A DNA stretch of 64,000 bases. Source: Gemmobacter fulvus (GTDB taxonomy: Bacteria > Pseudomonadota > Alphaproteobacteria > Rhodobacterales > Rhodobacteraceae). Positions within the stretch are counted from its first letter, which is position 1, and each line of letters begins with the position of its first letter. Under the pieces are notes generated by a model. That model made no database searches. It saw only the letters and a list, made by a program, of their open reading frames with translations, and was not told the DNA's origin. This document shows positions 51,223 through 60,720 of the stretch, in pieces. The stretch covers positions 64,501 to 128,500 of the forward strand of contig NZ_CP076366.1 in the NCBI RefSeq assembly GCF_018798885.1, in the 5' to 3' direction. The position numbers and the translations under genes were made by a program.

Positions 51223-52395
51223 TCAGCGCGCCCCGATCCGCTCAAGCTGTTGTCCCAGTTCGCCGATGGCGCAGGTGATGTGATAGAGGCTAGAGGCGCG
51301 GGCCGGTTCGTTGGGGTCGTGCGGGTGGCCGTCGCGGCCCAGATGCTCCCACCACGATCCCGGCACCGGATGGTCGAAATAGCGGCGCAGGCCGCGGGCG
51401 GCGCGGGTGGCCAGATCGGCGGCGCGGTCTTGCGCGGCGGTGTCGCTGGCAGTGGCAAGGGCGCTGACATGGGCCTTCAGCCGCTCGGTCTGCGGCCAAA
51501 GCCGGAACAGCCCGTCGCGGACGGTCAGATCGGCGTTCAACTCGTTCATCGCCAGATCCTGTGTCGGATCGACACCCGGCCCTTCGCCGATTTCGGCCAG
51601 ACGCGCGGCGGCGGCCAGCGCCTTGGGGTGGTTGCGCGTCGCGCCCCAGCGCCGCAACAGCCAGGCCCATTCAAACTGGTGCCCCGGCTCCACCACATCC
51701 TGCGGCGCAGACAGTGCCTGCCAGTCGCCATCGAAGTATTCCTTCAGCGCCCCGGTCACCGGGTCGAGGAAACGATCCAAGCACAATTCGGCAAGGCTGT
51801 CGGCCAGCGCTCCCCAGGCCGGATCGGCCGATATCTCTTCCCAAGCCAGTGCCGCCTCGAAGAGATGCATATGCGGATTGGCCTTCAGCGGCAGGCTGCG
51901 CGGCTTCGCTTCCTCAAAACCGCGCTCCGGATGGCGCCAGCCCGCGATCATCGTGTCGCGCAGCGCCGCCGCCCGGGTGGCCAGCGCAGGATCACCACCA
52001 CGCATCGCGCTGGCTCCCGCCAAGGCAAACAGAACGAAGGCATGGTCATAAAGATCGAAGTCGTAGCGCAATACCTGCCCATCTGCGGCAACAGTAGGCA
52101 CCACAATCCCCTTGGGCGGCAGATGGTGGCGGACCAGATTGGCCAACCCGTAATCCACCATTCCGGTGGCGTCGCCCTCCCAGCCCAGTTGCCCGGCGGT
52201 GGCGAAGGAAAAAATCTGCCGTGCGGTGACGCGGGCACGGCGCGGATCGTCCAGCGGTCGGCCCTGTGGCGTCAGCTTTTCGAAGAAACCACCAGTCGAC
52301 CGATCGGTCCCCGTTCCGGCCCAGAGCGGTAGTGCCTGCCCGAATAGCCAGTCGCACAACAGCGTGTATTCCGCCCGGAGGGCTGCAAGGGTCAT
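51223..52395 (-). CDS. AGE-family epimerase/isomerase
   Basis: This 390-residue (alpha/alpha)6-barrel sugar epimerase resembles N-acylglucosamine 2-epimerase or mannose isomerase. Signatures include RRARVTARQIFSFATAGQLG, DYGLANLVRHHLPPKG, YDFDLYDHAFVLFALA, LKANPHMHLFEAALAWEE and PGHQFEWAWLLRRWG, with conserved Arg/His residues. It follows gmhB by 2 bp, so one operon hldE-gmhB-AGE is likely. The substrate may be a mannose- or heptose-phosphate precursor; the exact specificity cannot be read from the sequence. Confidence 0.85.
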   Translation of the reverse strand: MTLAALRAEYTLLCDWLFGQALPLWAGTGTDRSTGGFFEKLTPQGRPLDDPRRARVTARQIFSFATAGQLGWEGDATGMVDYGLANLVRHHLPPKGIVVPTVAADGQVLRYDFDLYDHAFVLFALAGASAMRGGDPALATRAAALRDTMIAGWRHPERGFEEAKPRSLPLKANPHMHLFEAALAWEEISADPAWGALADSLAELCLDRFLDPVTGALKEYFDGDWQALSAPQDVVEPGHQFEWAWLLRRWGATRNHPKALAAAARLAEIGEGPGVDPTQDLAMNELNADLTVRDGLFRLWPQTERLKAHVSALATASDTAAQDRAADLATRAARGLRRYFDHPVPGSWWEHLGRDGHPHDPNEPARASSLYHITCAIGELGQQLERIGAR

Positions 52396-52397
52396 GA

Positions 52398-52934
52398 TCA
52401 GATCTCCGCTTGTAAAAGGGGGGCGAGGAAGTTGTCGAGATTTCCGCCAAGAAACAGATGACCCGCGATCCCGGCAGCCACCGCCGCCTGCAGATCGCTG
52501 TCCTTGTCGCCGATCATCAGGCTGCGCGCCGGATCGACCGGCCAGTGCCGCATCAGATCGACCAGCATACCCGGCCTCGGCTTACGCCAGTCACTGTCGC
52601 CGCGCCATTCCGGCAGCGGCGCCTCGGGAAGCCATGGACAATGGCGGATATCGTCGATCCGGGCCCCGCTGCGGGCGGTCAGATCGGCGCGGACATACGC
52701 CATCAAGTCATGGAATTGCTCCTCGGTGAAATAACCCCGCGCAATGCCCGACTGGTTGGTCACGACAAAGACCAGCCAGCCAGCCAGATTCGCTCTGTGG
52801 ATCGCCTCCGGGGCGCCCTCGATCCAATCAAAACGATCAGGCGTCCCGACATAGCCGTGATCGTGGTTCAGCACCCCGTCACGGTCGAGAAACAACGCGG
52901 GCCGCAGAGGGCCCGCCATATCCAGTGTCGTCAC
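52398..52934 (-). CDS. gmhB: D-glycero-D-manno-heptose 1,7-bisphosphate 7-phosphatase (GmhB)
   Basis: This 178-residue HAD-superfamily phosphatase starts at GTG 52934, which overlaps the hldE stop (GTGA). Motifs are [18 protein letters not shown] (nucleophile Asp), [26 protein letters not shown] and [12 protein letters not shown]. Three Cys/His residues in the CPWLP-type loop ([14 protein letters not shown]) suggest a zinc site as in GmhB. It removes the 7-phosphate before ADP-heptose formation. The long frame to 53147 runs through hldE and is not real. Confidence 0.92.
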   Translation of the reverse strand: MTTLDMAGPLRPALFLDRDGVLNHDHGYVGTPDRFDWIEGAPEAIHRANLAGWLVFVVTNQSGIARGYFTEEQFHDLMAYVRADLTARSGARIDDIRHCPWLPEAPLPEWRGDSDWRKPRPGMLVDLMRHWPVDPARSLMIGDKDSDLQAAVAAGIAGHLFLGGNLDNFLAPLLQAEI

Positions 52935-54367
52935 GAAGCGGTCTCCACCGCAGTGCCGTTGCCAGCCCGGGTGACGATCCCGGTGGTCGAACGGCCCGGC
53001 AGCAGGTCGAGCAGCACGGTCTCGCCGCCCCAAGCGCGGATCTCTTGCGCGCCCACCACCTTGTCGATCGTGTAATCCGATCCCTTGAACAGCCGGTCGG
53101 GCCGCAACGCCAAGATCAACTCCAGCGGCGTATCCTCGCCGAACCAAGTGACGGCATCGACCGGATCAAGCCCAGCCAGAACCGCCGCGCGATCCTCCAG
53201 TGGATTGATCGGCCGTGATGGCCCCTTCAGCCGACTGACGCTGGCATCGTCGTTCAGCGCCACGATCAGCCTGTCGCAATGGCGTCGCGCCTCACGCAGC
53301 ATCCGCACATGGCCCGCATGCAAGATGTCGAAACAGCCGTTGGCAAAGCCAACGCGCAATCCCTCGGCCTGCCATTCGCGCAGGATGTGCGCCGCCGCCG
53401 CATGGCTCAATACGCCGCCGCTGCCGGTCTCGATCCGCATCGCATGTTCCAACTCTGCAATGGAACAGACCGCAGTACCCAGCTTGGCGACCACAACACC
53501 CGCAGCCAGATTGGCAAGGCGCATCGCCTCGGGCACCGGCCGACCAGCCGCCAGCGCCAGTGCCAAGGTGGCAATGACCGTATCCCCTGCGCCAGAAACG
53601 TCGAACACCTCCTGCGCGGTTGCCTGCGAAACCGCCACCGGCCCCTCACGCGGAATCAGCATCATGCCCTTCTCGCTGCGGGTAGCGATCACCGCACCGA
53701 TATCCACCCGGGCCAGCAGGGCGCGACCGGCCGCCTCGACCTCGGCATCGGTGCCGGTGGGCAGGCCTGTGATCTCGGCCAGCTCCGAGGCATTAGGAGT
53801 GACGTAATCCGCCCCGGCATAGCGCGCATAGTCGCGACCCTTGGGGTCGACGACGCACAGCGCCCTGGACTCCCGCGCCATGGCGATCGCCCGAGCGCAG
53901 ACTTCGGGGGTCAGCACCCCCTTGCCGTAATCCGACAGGATCAGCACGCGGGCCTGCGGCAAGCTTTCAGCCAGCCCCGCCAGCAGTTCCCCCGCCTCGG
54001 CTGCCGTAGCCGGGCGCGGCGCCTCGTCATCGATGCGGACGATCTGCTGCTGCTGGGAGATGACGCGCAGCTTGAGAATGGTTTTCCAGTCGAGGCTGCG
54101 CACCAGCCGCGCCGGTTCACCGATGACGCGGACCAGATCATCCCCGGTCCTGTCACATCCGGCCAGCCCGAAGAGGACCGCCCGTCCGCCCAAAGCAGCG
54201 ATGTTGCGCGCCACATTGCCCGCGCCGCCTGCCATCATGGTTTCGCGTGCCTTGCGAACCACCGGCACCGGTGCTTCGGGCGAAAGCCGCCCCGATGTGC
54301 CATAGACGAACCTGTCCAGCATCACATCGCCGATGACCACCACCCCGTGATCGAAATCAGGTATCAT
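52931..54367 (-). CDS. hldE: Bifunctional heptose 7-phosphate kinase / heptose 1-phosphate adenylyltransferase (HldE)
   Basis: This 478-residue enzyme has an N-terminal PfkB-type kinase ([53 protein letters not shown]) and a C-terminal cytidylyltransferase-like domain ([21 protein letters not shown]). It supplies ADP-heptose for LPS core. It is first in an operon with gmhB and the AGE epimerase; gmhA, needed for the first step, is not in the window. Its ATG at 54367 is 45 bp downstream of the stop of the repeat-domain gene. Confidence 0.95.
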   Translation of the reverse strand: MIPDFDHGVVVIGDVMLDRFVYGTSGRLSPEAPVPVVRKARETMMAGGAGNVARNIAALGGRAVLFGLAGCDRTGDDLVRVIGEPARLVRSLDWKTILKLRVISQQQQIVRIDDEAPRPATAAEAGELLAGLAESLPQARVLILSDYGKGVLTPEVCARAIAMARESRALCVVDPKGRDYARYAGADYVTPNASELAEITGLPTGTDAEVEAAGRALLARVDIGAVIATRSEKGMMLIPREGPVAVSQATAQEVFDVSGAGDTVIATLALALAAGRPVPEAMRLANLAAGVVVAKLGTAVCSIAELEHAMRIETGSGGVLSHAAAAHILREWQAEGLRVGFANGCFDILHAGHVRMLREARRHCDRLIVALNDDASVSRLKGPSRPINPLEDRAAVLAGLDPVDAVTWFGEDTPLELILALRPDRLFKGSDYTIDKVVGAQEIRAWGGETVLLDLLPGRSTTGIVTRAGNGTAVETAS

Positions 54368-54412
54368 GATAAAACCGCATTATTGAACTTGCGACAGGAA
54401 GGTCGGCCTGCC

Positions 54413-54805
54413 TTACGGAGTGGGCAGGCGCCCCTCGGCATAGCCGAAAGCCAGGAAATGCTGCTTGGCCGAGGCGATCTGCCCCGCCTTGGCAGCTTCG
54501 GCGATGTCGGGATAGGCCTTGAAATACCACTCTTCGTCCACCTCGATCTCGCAGGGCAGTCGGCCTTCGAAATAGCCGCTAGCGATGAAATGTTCGCGCG
54601 CGGTCTTCACCACACCGTCACGAATCGCCTGCTCGACGTCGGGATAGTTGTCGCGATACCATTCCTCGTCGATCTCGACGGCATGGAGCAGCTTGCGCAG
54701 CAGGCTTTCGAAGTCCTCATAGGTCATCTTGACCGAAGGCTTTCCCTCATCGCTGCTGAATACGAGATTTTCATTGAGACTGGAAAAGGGCGGAACGTAC
54801 CGCAT
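54413..54805 (-). CDS. Hypothetical protein with two YPDV-type repeat units
   Basis: This 130-residue protein has no signal or TM. Two tandem copies of a ~40-residue unit are visible (DEEWYRDNYPDVEQAIRDG...GYFEGRLP and DEEWYFKAYPDIAEAAKAG...GYAEGRLP). The N-terminal ~85 residues (MRYVPPFSSLNENLVF...) are closely similar to the start of the sulfotransferase-like protein at 54994-56451. The unit occurs in glycan-related proteins of proteobacteria and may be a protein-protein interaction module; its function is unknown. Confidence 0.65.
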   Translation of the reverse strand: MRYVPPFSSLNENLVFSSDEGKPSVKMTYEDFESLLRKLLHAVEIDEEWYRDNYPDVEQAIRDGVVKTAREHFIASGYFEGRLPCEIEVDEEWYFKAYPDIAEAAKAGQIASAKQHFLAFGYAEGRLPTP

Positions 54806-54993
54806 GATCTAAATCCTCATATCGTTCAAGCGTAGGAAACTCACGCACCCTACGTATGTAATGTTTAACTATTGCAGGTTGTTATGCAAGCGATTTGCTG
54901 CATCGCCGCAAAGATTGGTAATGGCAACATGCCGTGTGCGTACCCCTAAACCGTCACTCATCTCAACGTAGCAATTTCTTGCCTGACGAACCC

Positions 54994-56451
54994 TCATGCC
55001 GAGTTTTTGTTCGTCAGGCGATACGTCCACTCAGCAACCCTGTCACCAATATATTTCCCATTGGGCCGAGCTCTTTTAGCAAGCATCATGAGGCACAGCG
55101 CATCGTCCATCTTCACCTCCTTCTTATTAACAATTTTTTCAGCAATACGACAAAGATAGTTTGCATCATCATCATGCAAACTCATCTTAATTCTATTGCA
55201 TATCGAATCTACCATAACCTCGATTTGTTTAGCAGAAATTGTATATTCGGCGTCAATCTCATCCGAAACGACAGCATCCTTCCCTTCGATAATCACCTTC
55301 TCACTTTCAGGAATCCTCCTATTAATGTCATCAATAATAGGTTTGATTCGACTCACAACCACGTCATAAGTTACTTCTGTGCACTTCAACTTACTTGCCT
55401 TAACCTCTGGACACGCATCAACTAGAACATCGCTTACAAAGTCACTGGAACCTTTAAGGTTTTTATTGAACACCCTTTGGAACTCGTATTCCGCGAGGGT
55501 GAGGGATCTGTTGACCGTAGCCGTTTTGGGGTAAGTCACATCGAAACCCGGAGCACTTCCATTGAAAAGGTCTTTAATAAAAATATCTGAGATTTCAGTT
55601 TTGTAATTTGAATAGTTCCGCACTGTCAGGTCAAAACCATACCTCTCAGCAGCGTCGAGCCAGAGCGCAACCTTTGAAAATGGGTAATTCGAAGAATCTT
55701 CGATCAGGAAACTATTCAGATCTTTGACTAACCCTCCCCGTTTGATCCATTGACCCCATCCAGAAAAGAGAACTTCAAAAACATTTCGCGTATACAGAAC
55801 AACACGTAGGTTGAATCCCCTCCGAAGCACAACGCGCTCCAATGTGTCGCCCTCAAGAAGCTGATTAAATAGGTCCTCATTACTAAAAAGGTAACTTTTT
55901 TCTGAGTTCAGTTTATATTCTGGATTTAATATCAAATCGCCATTACCGGATGTGATCCTCCCATCAGAAGCCATCACGTCGCTTTCATGCCCAGGATAAA
56001 GAACGCCAAAGCGCTCCAACCTATCCTTATTCAACGCCAGTACGGATTGTATGAAACTCGTTCCAGTTTTTCCATGCCCGATGTGAAGTATCAAATCTTG
56101 ATTCACATTTTCCTGTTGACTCTTTTGAGCAACAGTTGAGTTTGTAACATTATGGCTAGAGACAGGTTGTTTCGATGGATAGGTATCTGCCGTCCCGCTA
56201 GGCAAGCGGCCTTCGAAATACCCACTGGTTACAAAATGGTCGTGCGCACTTCTCACAGCGCCTTCACGAATTGCCTGATCCACGTCGGGATAACGAGAGC
56301 AATACCAATCCTCATCGACATCTACGGCATAGAGCAACTTGCTCAGAAGGCTTTTGTAAGCCTCATAAGACATCTTGACCCAAGACTGGCCGTCCTCATC
56401 ATCGAAGATTAGATTTTCATTGAGACTGGAGAACGGCGCGACATATCGCAT
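54994..56451 (-). CDS. Sulfotransferase-like protein with YPDV repeat N-terminus, in AT-rich DNA
   Basis: This 485-residue protein has N-terminal ~88 residues closely related to the neighbour 54413-54805 (MRYVAPFSSLNENLIF, one YPDV unit). A linker follows, then a P-loop domain with LILHIGHGKTGTSFIQSVLA, a typical PAPS-binding start, and VLYTRNVFEVLFSGWGQW. The sulfotransferase assignment is moderate. The gene and flanks (54830-56580) are markedly AT-rich compared with the surroundings, a sign of recent transfer. It would modify an exported glycan. Confidence 0.7.
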   Translation of the reverse strand: MRYVAPFSSLNENLIFDDEDGQSWVKMSYEAYKSLLSKLLYAVDVDEDWYCSRYPDVDQAIREGAVRSAHDHFVTSGYFEGRLPSGTADTYPSKQPVSSHNVTNSTVAQKSQQENVNQDLILHIGHGKTGTSFIQSVLALNKDRLERFGVLYPGHESDVMASDGRITSGNGDLILNPEYKLNSEKSYLFSNEDLFNQLLEGDTLERVVLRRGFNLRVVLYTRNVFEVLFSGWGQWIKRGGLVKDLNSFLIEDSSNYPFSKVALWLDAAERYGFDLTVRNYSNYKTEISDIFIKDLFNGSAPGFDVTYPKTATVNRSLTLAEYEFQRVFNKNLKGSSDFVSDVLVDACPEVKASKLKCTEVTYDVVVSRIKPIIDDINRRIPESEKVIIEGKDAVVSDEIDAEYTISAKQIEVMVDSICNRIKMSLHDDDANYLCRIAEKIVNKKEVKMDDALCLMMLAKRARPNGKYIGDRVAEWTYRLTNKNSA

Positions 56452-56589
56452 CAGAGAAGCCCTTCATGTTATAAAAAAGCAAGAAAACCGTATACTTCAC
56501 GCCCGAAATATTTCACGGCTGCGCGCCACTTTGCAAGGCCTCCAGGCAGCCCACTACCATCCAGATCTGTTGCACCCCAAATCCTGCCA

Positions 56590-57480
56590 TCACTCATGTA
56601 TAAGCCGCGCCAGATAGGCGCCGTAATCGTTCTTGGCGAAAAGCTTCGCCCGTGCCCTCAGGCCCGCTGCGTCGATCCAACCCTGTTCGAAGGCGATCTC
56701 ATCAGGGCATCCCACCTGCAAGCCCTGCCGTTTTTCCAGAGTCCGCACGAAATTCCCAGCATCGAGCAAGCTGCCATGCGTGCCGGTATCGAGCCAAGCA
56801 TAACCGCGCCCCATACGCTGCACCGTCAGTGTGCTTTCGGCCAGATACATCTCCAACAGCGTGACGATCTCCAATTCACCTCGAGGTGAAGGCTGCACCG
56901 TCCGCGCCTTGGCGGGTGCCGTTCCATCCATGAAGTAAAGACCGGTCACAGCATAGTCTGACAAGGGCTTTTCGGGCTTCTCGATGATGCTTTCCACCCG
57001 GCCCTCAGCATCGAAGGCCACCACACCATAGCGCTCGGGGTCCGAGACGCGATAGCCGAAGACCGTGGCCCCTACCGACTGCACCGAGGCATCGGACAGC
57101 AGTTTCGTCAGGCCATGACCGAAGAAGATATTGTCGCCCAGCACCATGACAGAGGGCGCGCCTGCCAGGAAATCCTCGGCCAGGATATAGGCCTGGGCAA
57201 GCCCGTCGGGCGAAGGCTGTGTGATATAGGTCAGGCTCAGCCCCCACTGGCTGCCGTCGCCAAGGGTGCGGCGGAACTGGTCCTGATCCTGTGGCGTGGT
57301 GATCATCGCAATCTCGCGGATGCCAGCAAGCATCAGCGCGGTCAGCGGATAATAGATCATCGGCTTGTCGTAGACCGGCAGCAGCTGTTTCGACACACCG
57401 AGCGTGATCGGATAAAGCCGCGTACCGGACCCGCCCGCCAGAATGATGCCCTTGCGCGAGGGCGCCATCGCTTGCGTCAT
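56590..57480 (-). CDS. rfbA: Glucose-1-phosphate thymidylyltransferase RfbA
   Basis: This 296-residue enzyme makes dTDP-glucose, the first step of dTDP-L-rhamnose synthesis. Motifs are GIILAGGSGTRLYPITLGVS, KQLLPVYDKPMIYYPLTAL, QPSPDGLAQAYILAEDFL and VLGDNIFFG. I place the start at ATG 57480 in an ATGA overlap with rfbD; the frame to 57528 adds non-conserved residues. It is the last gene of the rfbCBDA operon. The end is 139 bp from the sulfotransferase-like gene. Confidence 0.96.
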   Translation of the reverse strand: MTQAMAPSRKGIILAGGSGTRLYPITLGVSKQLLPVYDKPMIYYPLTALMLAGIREIAMITTPQDQDQFRRTLGDGSQWGLSLTYITQPSPDGLAQAYILAEDFLAGAPSVMVLGDNIFFGHGLTKLLSDASVQSVGATVFGYRVSDPERYGVVAFDAEGRVESIIEKPEKPLSDYAVTGLYFMDGTAPAKARTVQPSPRGELEIVTLLEMYLAESTLTVQRMGRGYAWLDTGTHGSLLDAGNFVRTLEKRQGLQVGCPDEIAFEQGWIDAAGLRARAKLFAKNDYGAYLARLIHE

Positions 57481-58337
57481 GAAATCGCTCCGAGTTCTGT
57501 CAATGCGTCGGTGACCGCTGTCCGCCAATCGGGACGCGAGAGGTTAAAAATGGATAGTCCCGCACAGTCCATCCGCGAGTTCGCTGGTCGCAGGGCCGGG
57601 GTCGGATAGGCGCTGGTCGGAATGTCGCTCACACTACAGGAAAGCCCGGCTTGTGCCATGATCTCGCGTGCAAAACTGGCCCAGCTGACGTCTGGCGCCC
57701 CTGAGAAATGAAAGGTGCCACTCTTGCGGGGATCAGCCTGCAACTGCGCTGCGATGGCCAGACAGGCTCGCGCAATAGCATGAGCCGGGGTCGGCCCGCC
57801 GATCTGGTCGGCCACCACATTCAGGCTCTCGCGTTCTCGCCCGAGCCGCAGCATGGTCTTGAGGAAATTATGACCATGGGCTGAGAAGACCCAAGATGTG
57901 CGCAGGATCGCATACACTCCGCCGGCGGCCCGCGCACCCTCCTCGCCCTTTCGCTTCGACCGGCCATAAGCACCTAGCGGTGAGGTAGGGTGATCGGTGG
58001 AAAAGGGCACCTCCCCCATGCCATCGAAGACGTAATCGGTCGAGATATGCACAAAGGGAATGCCAAGAGTAGCGCATTCCGTCGCCATCGCAGCCGGGGC
58101 GTCGCCGTTTACCACCGTGGCGGCAGTCTCTTCGGTTTCAGCCTTGTCTACAGCCGTCCAGGCGGCAGCATTGATCACCGCCACAGGTCGGGCGGCGCGG
58201 ATCGCGGCGGCACAGGCCGCAGGCTCTGACAGGTCGGCCTGATCGCGGCCTAGGAACAGCGCCTCCGGGGCAAGCCTTCGCAACTCGGTGGCGACCTGGC
58301 CGGTCGATCCGAAAATCAGCAGACCCATGCCGCTCAT
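57477..58337 (-). CDS. rfbD: dTDP-4-dehydrorhamnose reductase RfbD
   Basis: This 286-residue SDR enzyme performs the last step to dTDP-L-rhamnose. It has [15 protein letters not shown] (NAD-binding), [32 protein letters not shown] and the catalytic YGRSKRKGE. It overlaps rfbB and rfbA by 4 bp each. The ATG at 58337 gives [10 protein letters not shown]; the inner ATG at 58328 is also possible. Confidence 0.96.
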   Translation of the reverse strand: MSGMGLLIFGSTGQVATELRRLAPEALFLGRDQADLSEPAACAAAIRAARPVAVINAAAWTAVDKAETEETAATVVNGDAPAAMATECATLGIPFVHISTDYVFDGMGEVPFSTDHPTSPLGAYGRSKRKGEEGARAAGGVYAILRTSWVFSAHGHNFLKTMLRLGRERESLNVVADQIGGPTPAHAIARACLAIAAQLQADPRKSGTFHFSGAPDVSWASFAREIMAQAGLSCSVSDIPTSAYPTPALRPANSRMDCAGLSIFNLSRPDWRTAVTDALTELGAIS

Positions 58338-59383
58338 GCCTTGACTCCCAGTCGCTCACCCACGCCATTGCGGGCTTGGAGCGGGCGCCACCAAGCTTCA
58401 TTGTCGAGATACCATTGCACGGTCTTCGCCAGCCCCTCTTCCACTGTCACGCTGGGGGTCCAGCCCAGTTCACGTCGGATACGGGTAGGGTCGATCGCAT
58501 AGCGCGCGTCATGGCCGGGCCGGTCGGTGACAAAGGTGATCTGGTCGGCATAAGAGCCGCTTTCCTTCGGGCGCTTCTCGTCGAGAATGGCGCAGAGCGT
58601 CTTAACTAGTTCGAGATTCGTGCGCTCGTTCTCACCACCAATGTTGTAGCTGCGGCCTGGAACGCCCTGCTCCACCACCAGCAGAAGCGCATCTGCATGA
58701 TCCTCGACATACAGCCAGTCCCGGATATTGCTGCCGTCGCCATAGATCGGCAGCGGCTTGCCAGCCAGTGCGTTCAAGATCACCACCGGGATCAGCTTTT
58801 CCGGGAAGTGGTAGGGTCCGTAATTGTTGGAACAATTGGTCAGCACCACCGGCAGGCCGTAGGTTTCGGCCCATGCGCGCACCAGATGGTCAGAGGCGGC
58901 CTTGGAAGCCGAATAGGGGCTGCGCGGGTCGTAGGAGCTTTCCTCGGAGAACTTGACCGAAGGATCGGCAGGCAGCGAACCGAACACCTCGTCAGTACTG
59001 ATATGATGAAAGCGGAAGCCTGCGGGCTTGCCAGCCCTGATCCAGTAGGCGCGCGCCGCTTCCAGCATGTTGTAAGTGCCGGTGATATTGGTCTCGACAA
59101 AATCGCCCGGTGTGTCGATCGAACGGTCGACATGGGATTCCGCCGCCAGATGCATCACCAAATCCGGCTTATGTACGGCAAAAGCCCGATTCAGCGCGAC
59201 CCGGTCGCGGATATCAACATGTTCGAAGGCGTAAAGCGGGCTTCGCGCAGCCTCAGCCACATTGTCGAGACAGGCGGCATAGGTCAGCGCATCCAAATTG
59301 ACCACCGCATGGCCACGCGCCACCGCCAAACGCACCACGGATGAGCCAATGAAACCGGCGCCGCCGGTGACGAGAATCTTCAC
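58334..59383 (-). CDS. rfbB: dTDP-glucose 4,6-dehydratase RfbB
   Basis: This 349-residue SDR enzyme carries out the second step of the pathway. It has [57 protein letters not shown] and the catalytic [14 protein letters not shown]. It overlaps rfbC and rfbD by ATGA, so the whole set is translationally coupled. Length and motifs are canonical. Confidence 0.97.
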   Translation of the reverse strand: MKILVTGGAGFIGSSVVRLAVARGHAVVNLDALTYAACLDNVAEAARSPLYAFEHVDIRDRVALNRAFAVHKPDLVMHLAAESHVDRSIDTPGDFVETNITGTYNMLEAARAYWIRAGKPAGFRFHHISTDEVFGSLPADPSVKFSEESSYDPRSPYSASKAASDHLVRAWAETYGLPVVLTNCSNNYGPYHFPEKLIPVVILNALAGKPLPIYGDGSNIRDWLYVEDHADALLLVVEQGVPGRSYNIGGENERTNLELVKTLCAILDEKRPKESGSYADQITFVTDRPGHDARYAIDPTRIRRELGWTPSVTVEEGLAKTVQWYLDNEAWWRPLQARNGVGERLGVKA

Positions 59384-59949
59384 GTCTCACCCTCCCAGGT
59401 GAAGGGGCTGTCGAAACCAGCCAACAGTGGTGCCACCGCATCCTTGTCGGACAGTACGGGTTGATCATCCCCGAGCCCCCAGTCGATGCCGATGATAGGG
59501 TCATCCCAGCGGATGCTGCCATCGCATTCGGGCGCGTAGAAGTCAGTGCATTTGTACTGCACCTCGCAATCGGTGGTTCTTGTGACGAATCCATGAAGAA
59601 AACCGATTGGAATCAGCAACTGCTTGCCATTCTCAGCCGAAAGCTCCACGCCCATCCATTTGCCATAGGTGGGTGATCCCTTCCGGATGTCGACGGCCAC
59701 GTCGAAGATCGCACCACGGGTGCAGCGTACCAACTTGACCTGAGCACGCGGTGGCCGCTGATAATGCAGCCCACGCAGCGTACCCGGCATCGCAGAGAAG
59801 GAATGGTTGTCTTGCAGGAAATCCAGATCAAGGCCCACATCCGCCATCCGGGCGGCATTCCACGTTTCACTGAACCAACCGCGTGCATCCCCGAACCGCT
59901 GGGGCATAAGCACTGCAACACCCGGTAGTGACGTATGCTTGATTTCCAT
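59380..59949 (-). CDS. rfbC: dTDP-4-dehydrorhamnose 3,5-epimerase RfbC
   Basis: This protein has 189 residues from ATG 59949 ([15 protein letters not shown]), preceded by GGGAATTT. The cupin-fold epimerase motifs [20 protein letters not shown] and [15 protein letters not shown] are clear. First gene of rfbCBDA. The promoter should lie in the next ~250 bp upstream, before the IS debris; no clear -35/-10 was assigned. The operon makes dTDP-L-rhamnose for EPS or O-antigen. Confidence 0.96.
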   Translation of the reverse strand: MEIKHTSLPGVAVLMPQRFGDARGWFSETWNAARMADVGLDLDFLQDNHSFSAMPGTLRGLHYQRPPRAQVKLVRCTRGAIFDVAVDIRKGSPTYGKWMGVELSAENGKQLLIPIGFLHGFVTRTTDCEVQYKCTDFYAPECDGSIRWDDPIIGIDWGLGDDQPVLSDKDAVAPLLAGFDSPFTWEGET

Positions 59950-60108
59950 AATAAATTCCCATCGCAAAGGGTTGTTCGATCCCTAACCTAACAACCTCGG
60001 CGTGACAATCGTGTCCGTGAAACACGTTCATGACATCTATGGACAGCTCACCTAATGTGCAGGCTTTATGAATTCAACCACTTTCGCAACCGCTCTGTGA
60101 GCCTCACT

Positions 60109-60127
60109 TGTTGATTTCCACCCAGAA
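60109..60127 (+). repeat. Isolated IS21-type terminal sequence
   Basis: TGTTGATTTCCACCCAGAA matches the IS21 end at 61707-61725 over 19 bp. No transposase gene adjoins it, so it is probably a remnant left by an earlier IS21 copy. Confidence 0.65.
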
Positions 60128-60211
60128 GTGATGGGGTGGATACCCCCTCCCGACGTCATTGCGATGTGCCAAGGTGATGTTGGGTAACGTCACGGGAAGG
60201 AGGGAATAACC

Positions 60212-60283
60212 ATGGAAGATGTTAGCATAGTCGGGCTGGATTTAGCCAAGCGGGTTTTTCAGGTTCATGGCGCGGCTGTATCG
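60212..60283 (+). pseudogene. IS110-family transposase, N-terminal fragment
   Basis: After a good RBS (GAAGGAGGG), an ATG at 60212 opens MEDVSIVGLDLAKRVFQVHG, the characteristic IS110 start with the first catalytic Asp. Homology ends near 60283, where an IS3-type end follows; the frame then stops at 60314-60316. It is unrelated in detail to the IS110 transposase at 60721. Confidence 0.8.
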
Positions 60284-60304
60284 ACCCATCTGAATCTGCT
60301 CAGG

Positions 60305-60535
60305 TTAAGCCGCTAATCTGAATGCCTCGGCAGGCGTGCGCATGGCAAGCGCCTGATGCGGGCGGTGGTTGTTGTAGAAGCTGATCCAGTCGCCGATAGC
60401 GCGTGTTGCATGCTGGATGCTGTCGAAGCGTTGGCGATGGACGCATTGCTCTTTCAGTGTTCGGATCACGCGCTCGACCATGCCGTTATCCGGCATGATC
60501 ACAGCGATGCCTTCGGCGCCGGGAACTGCTATCAT
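60305..60535 (-). pseudogene. IS3-family transposase OrfB, C-terminal fragment
   Basis: About 75 residues remain. NGMVERVIRTLKEQCVHR carries the catalytic Glu and YNNHRPHQALAMRTPAEAF is the integrase-core ending of IS3 elements. The upstream catalytic Asp residues are missing. The fragment is flanked by IS110 sequences on both sides. Confidence 0.85.
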
Positions 60536-60720
60536 GATGGCATCCGGGACCTTGGGGCATCGGGAGCACGTGAGTGCGGGCAGACCGAGCTACAGCGGTG
60601 GGCCGAGAGCCCGTTCCGTTATATGGTCGCCCCTGCGGCTCGCCCGGATGTGCCGAGAGCACGGATCTGTAAATGCCGCGTGCCCGCCTGCTCCCTTCTT
60701 GCCAACGGAAGGAGGCCGCT

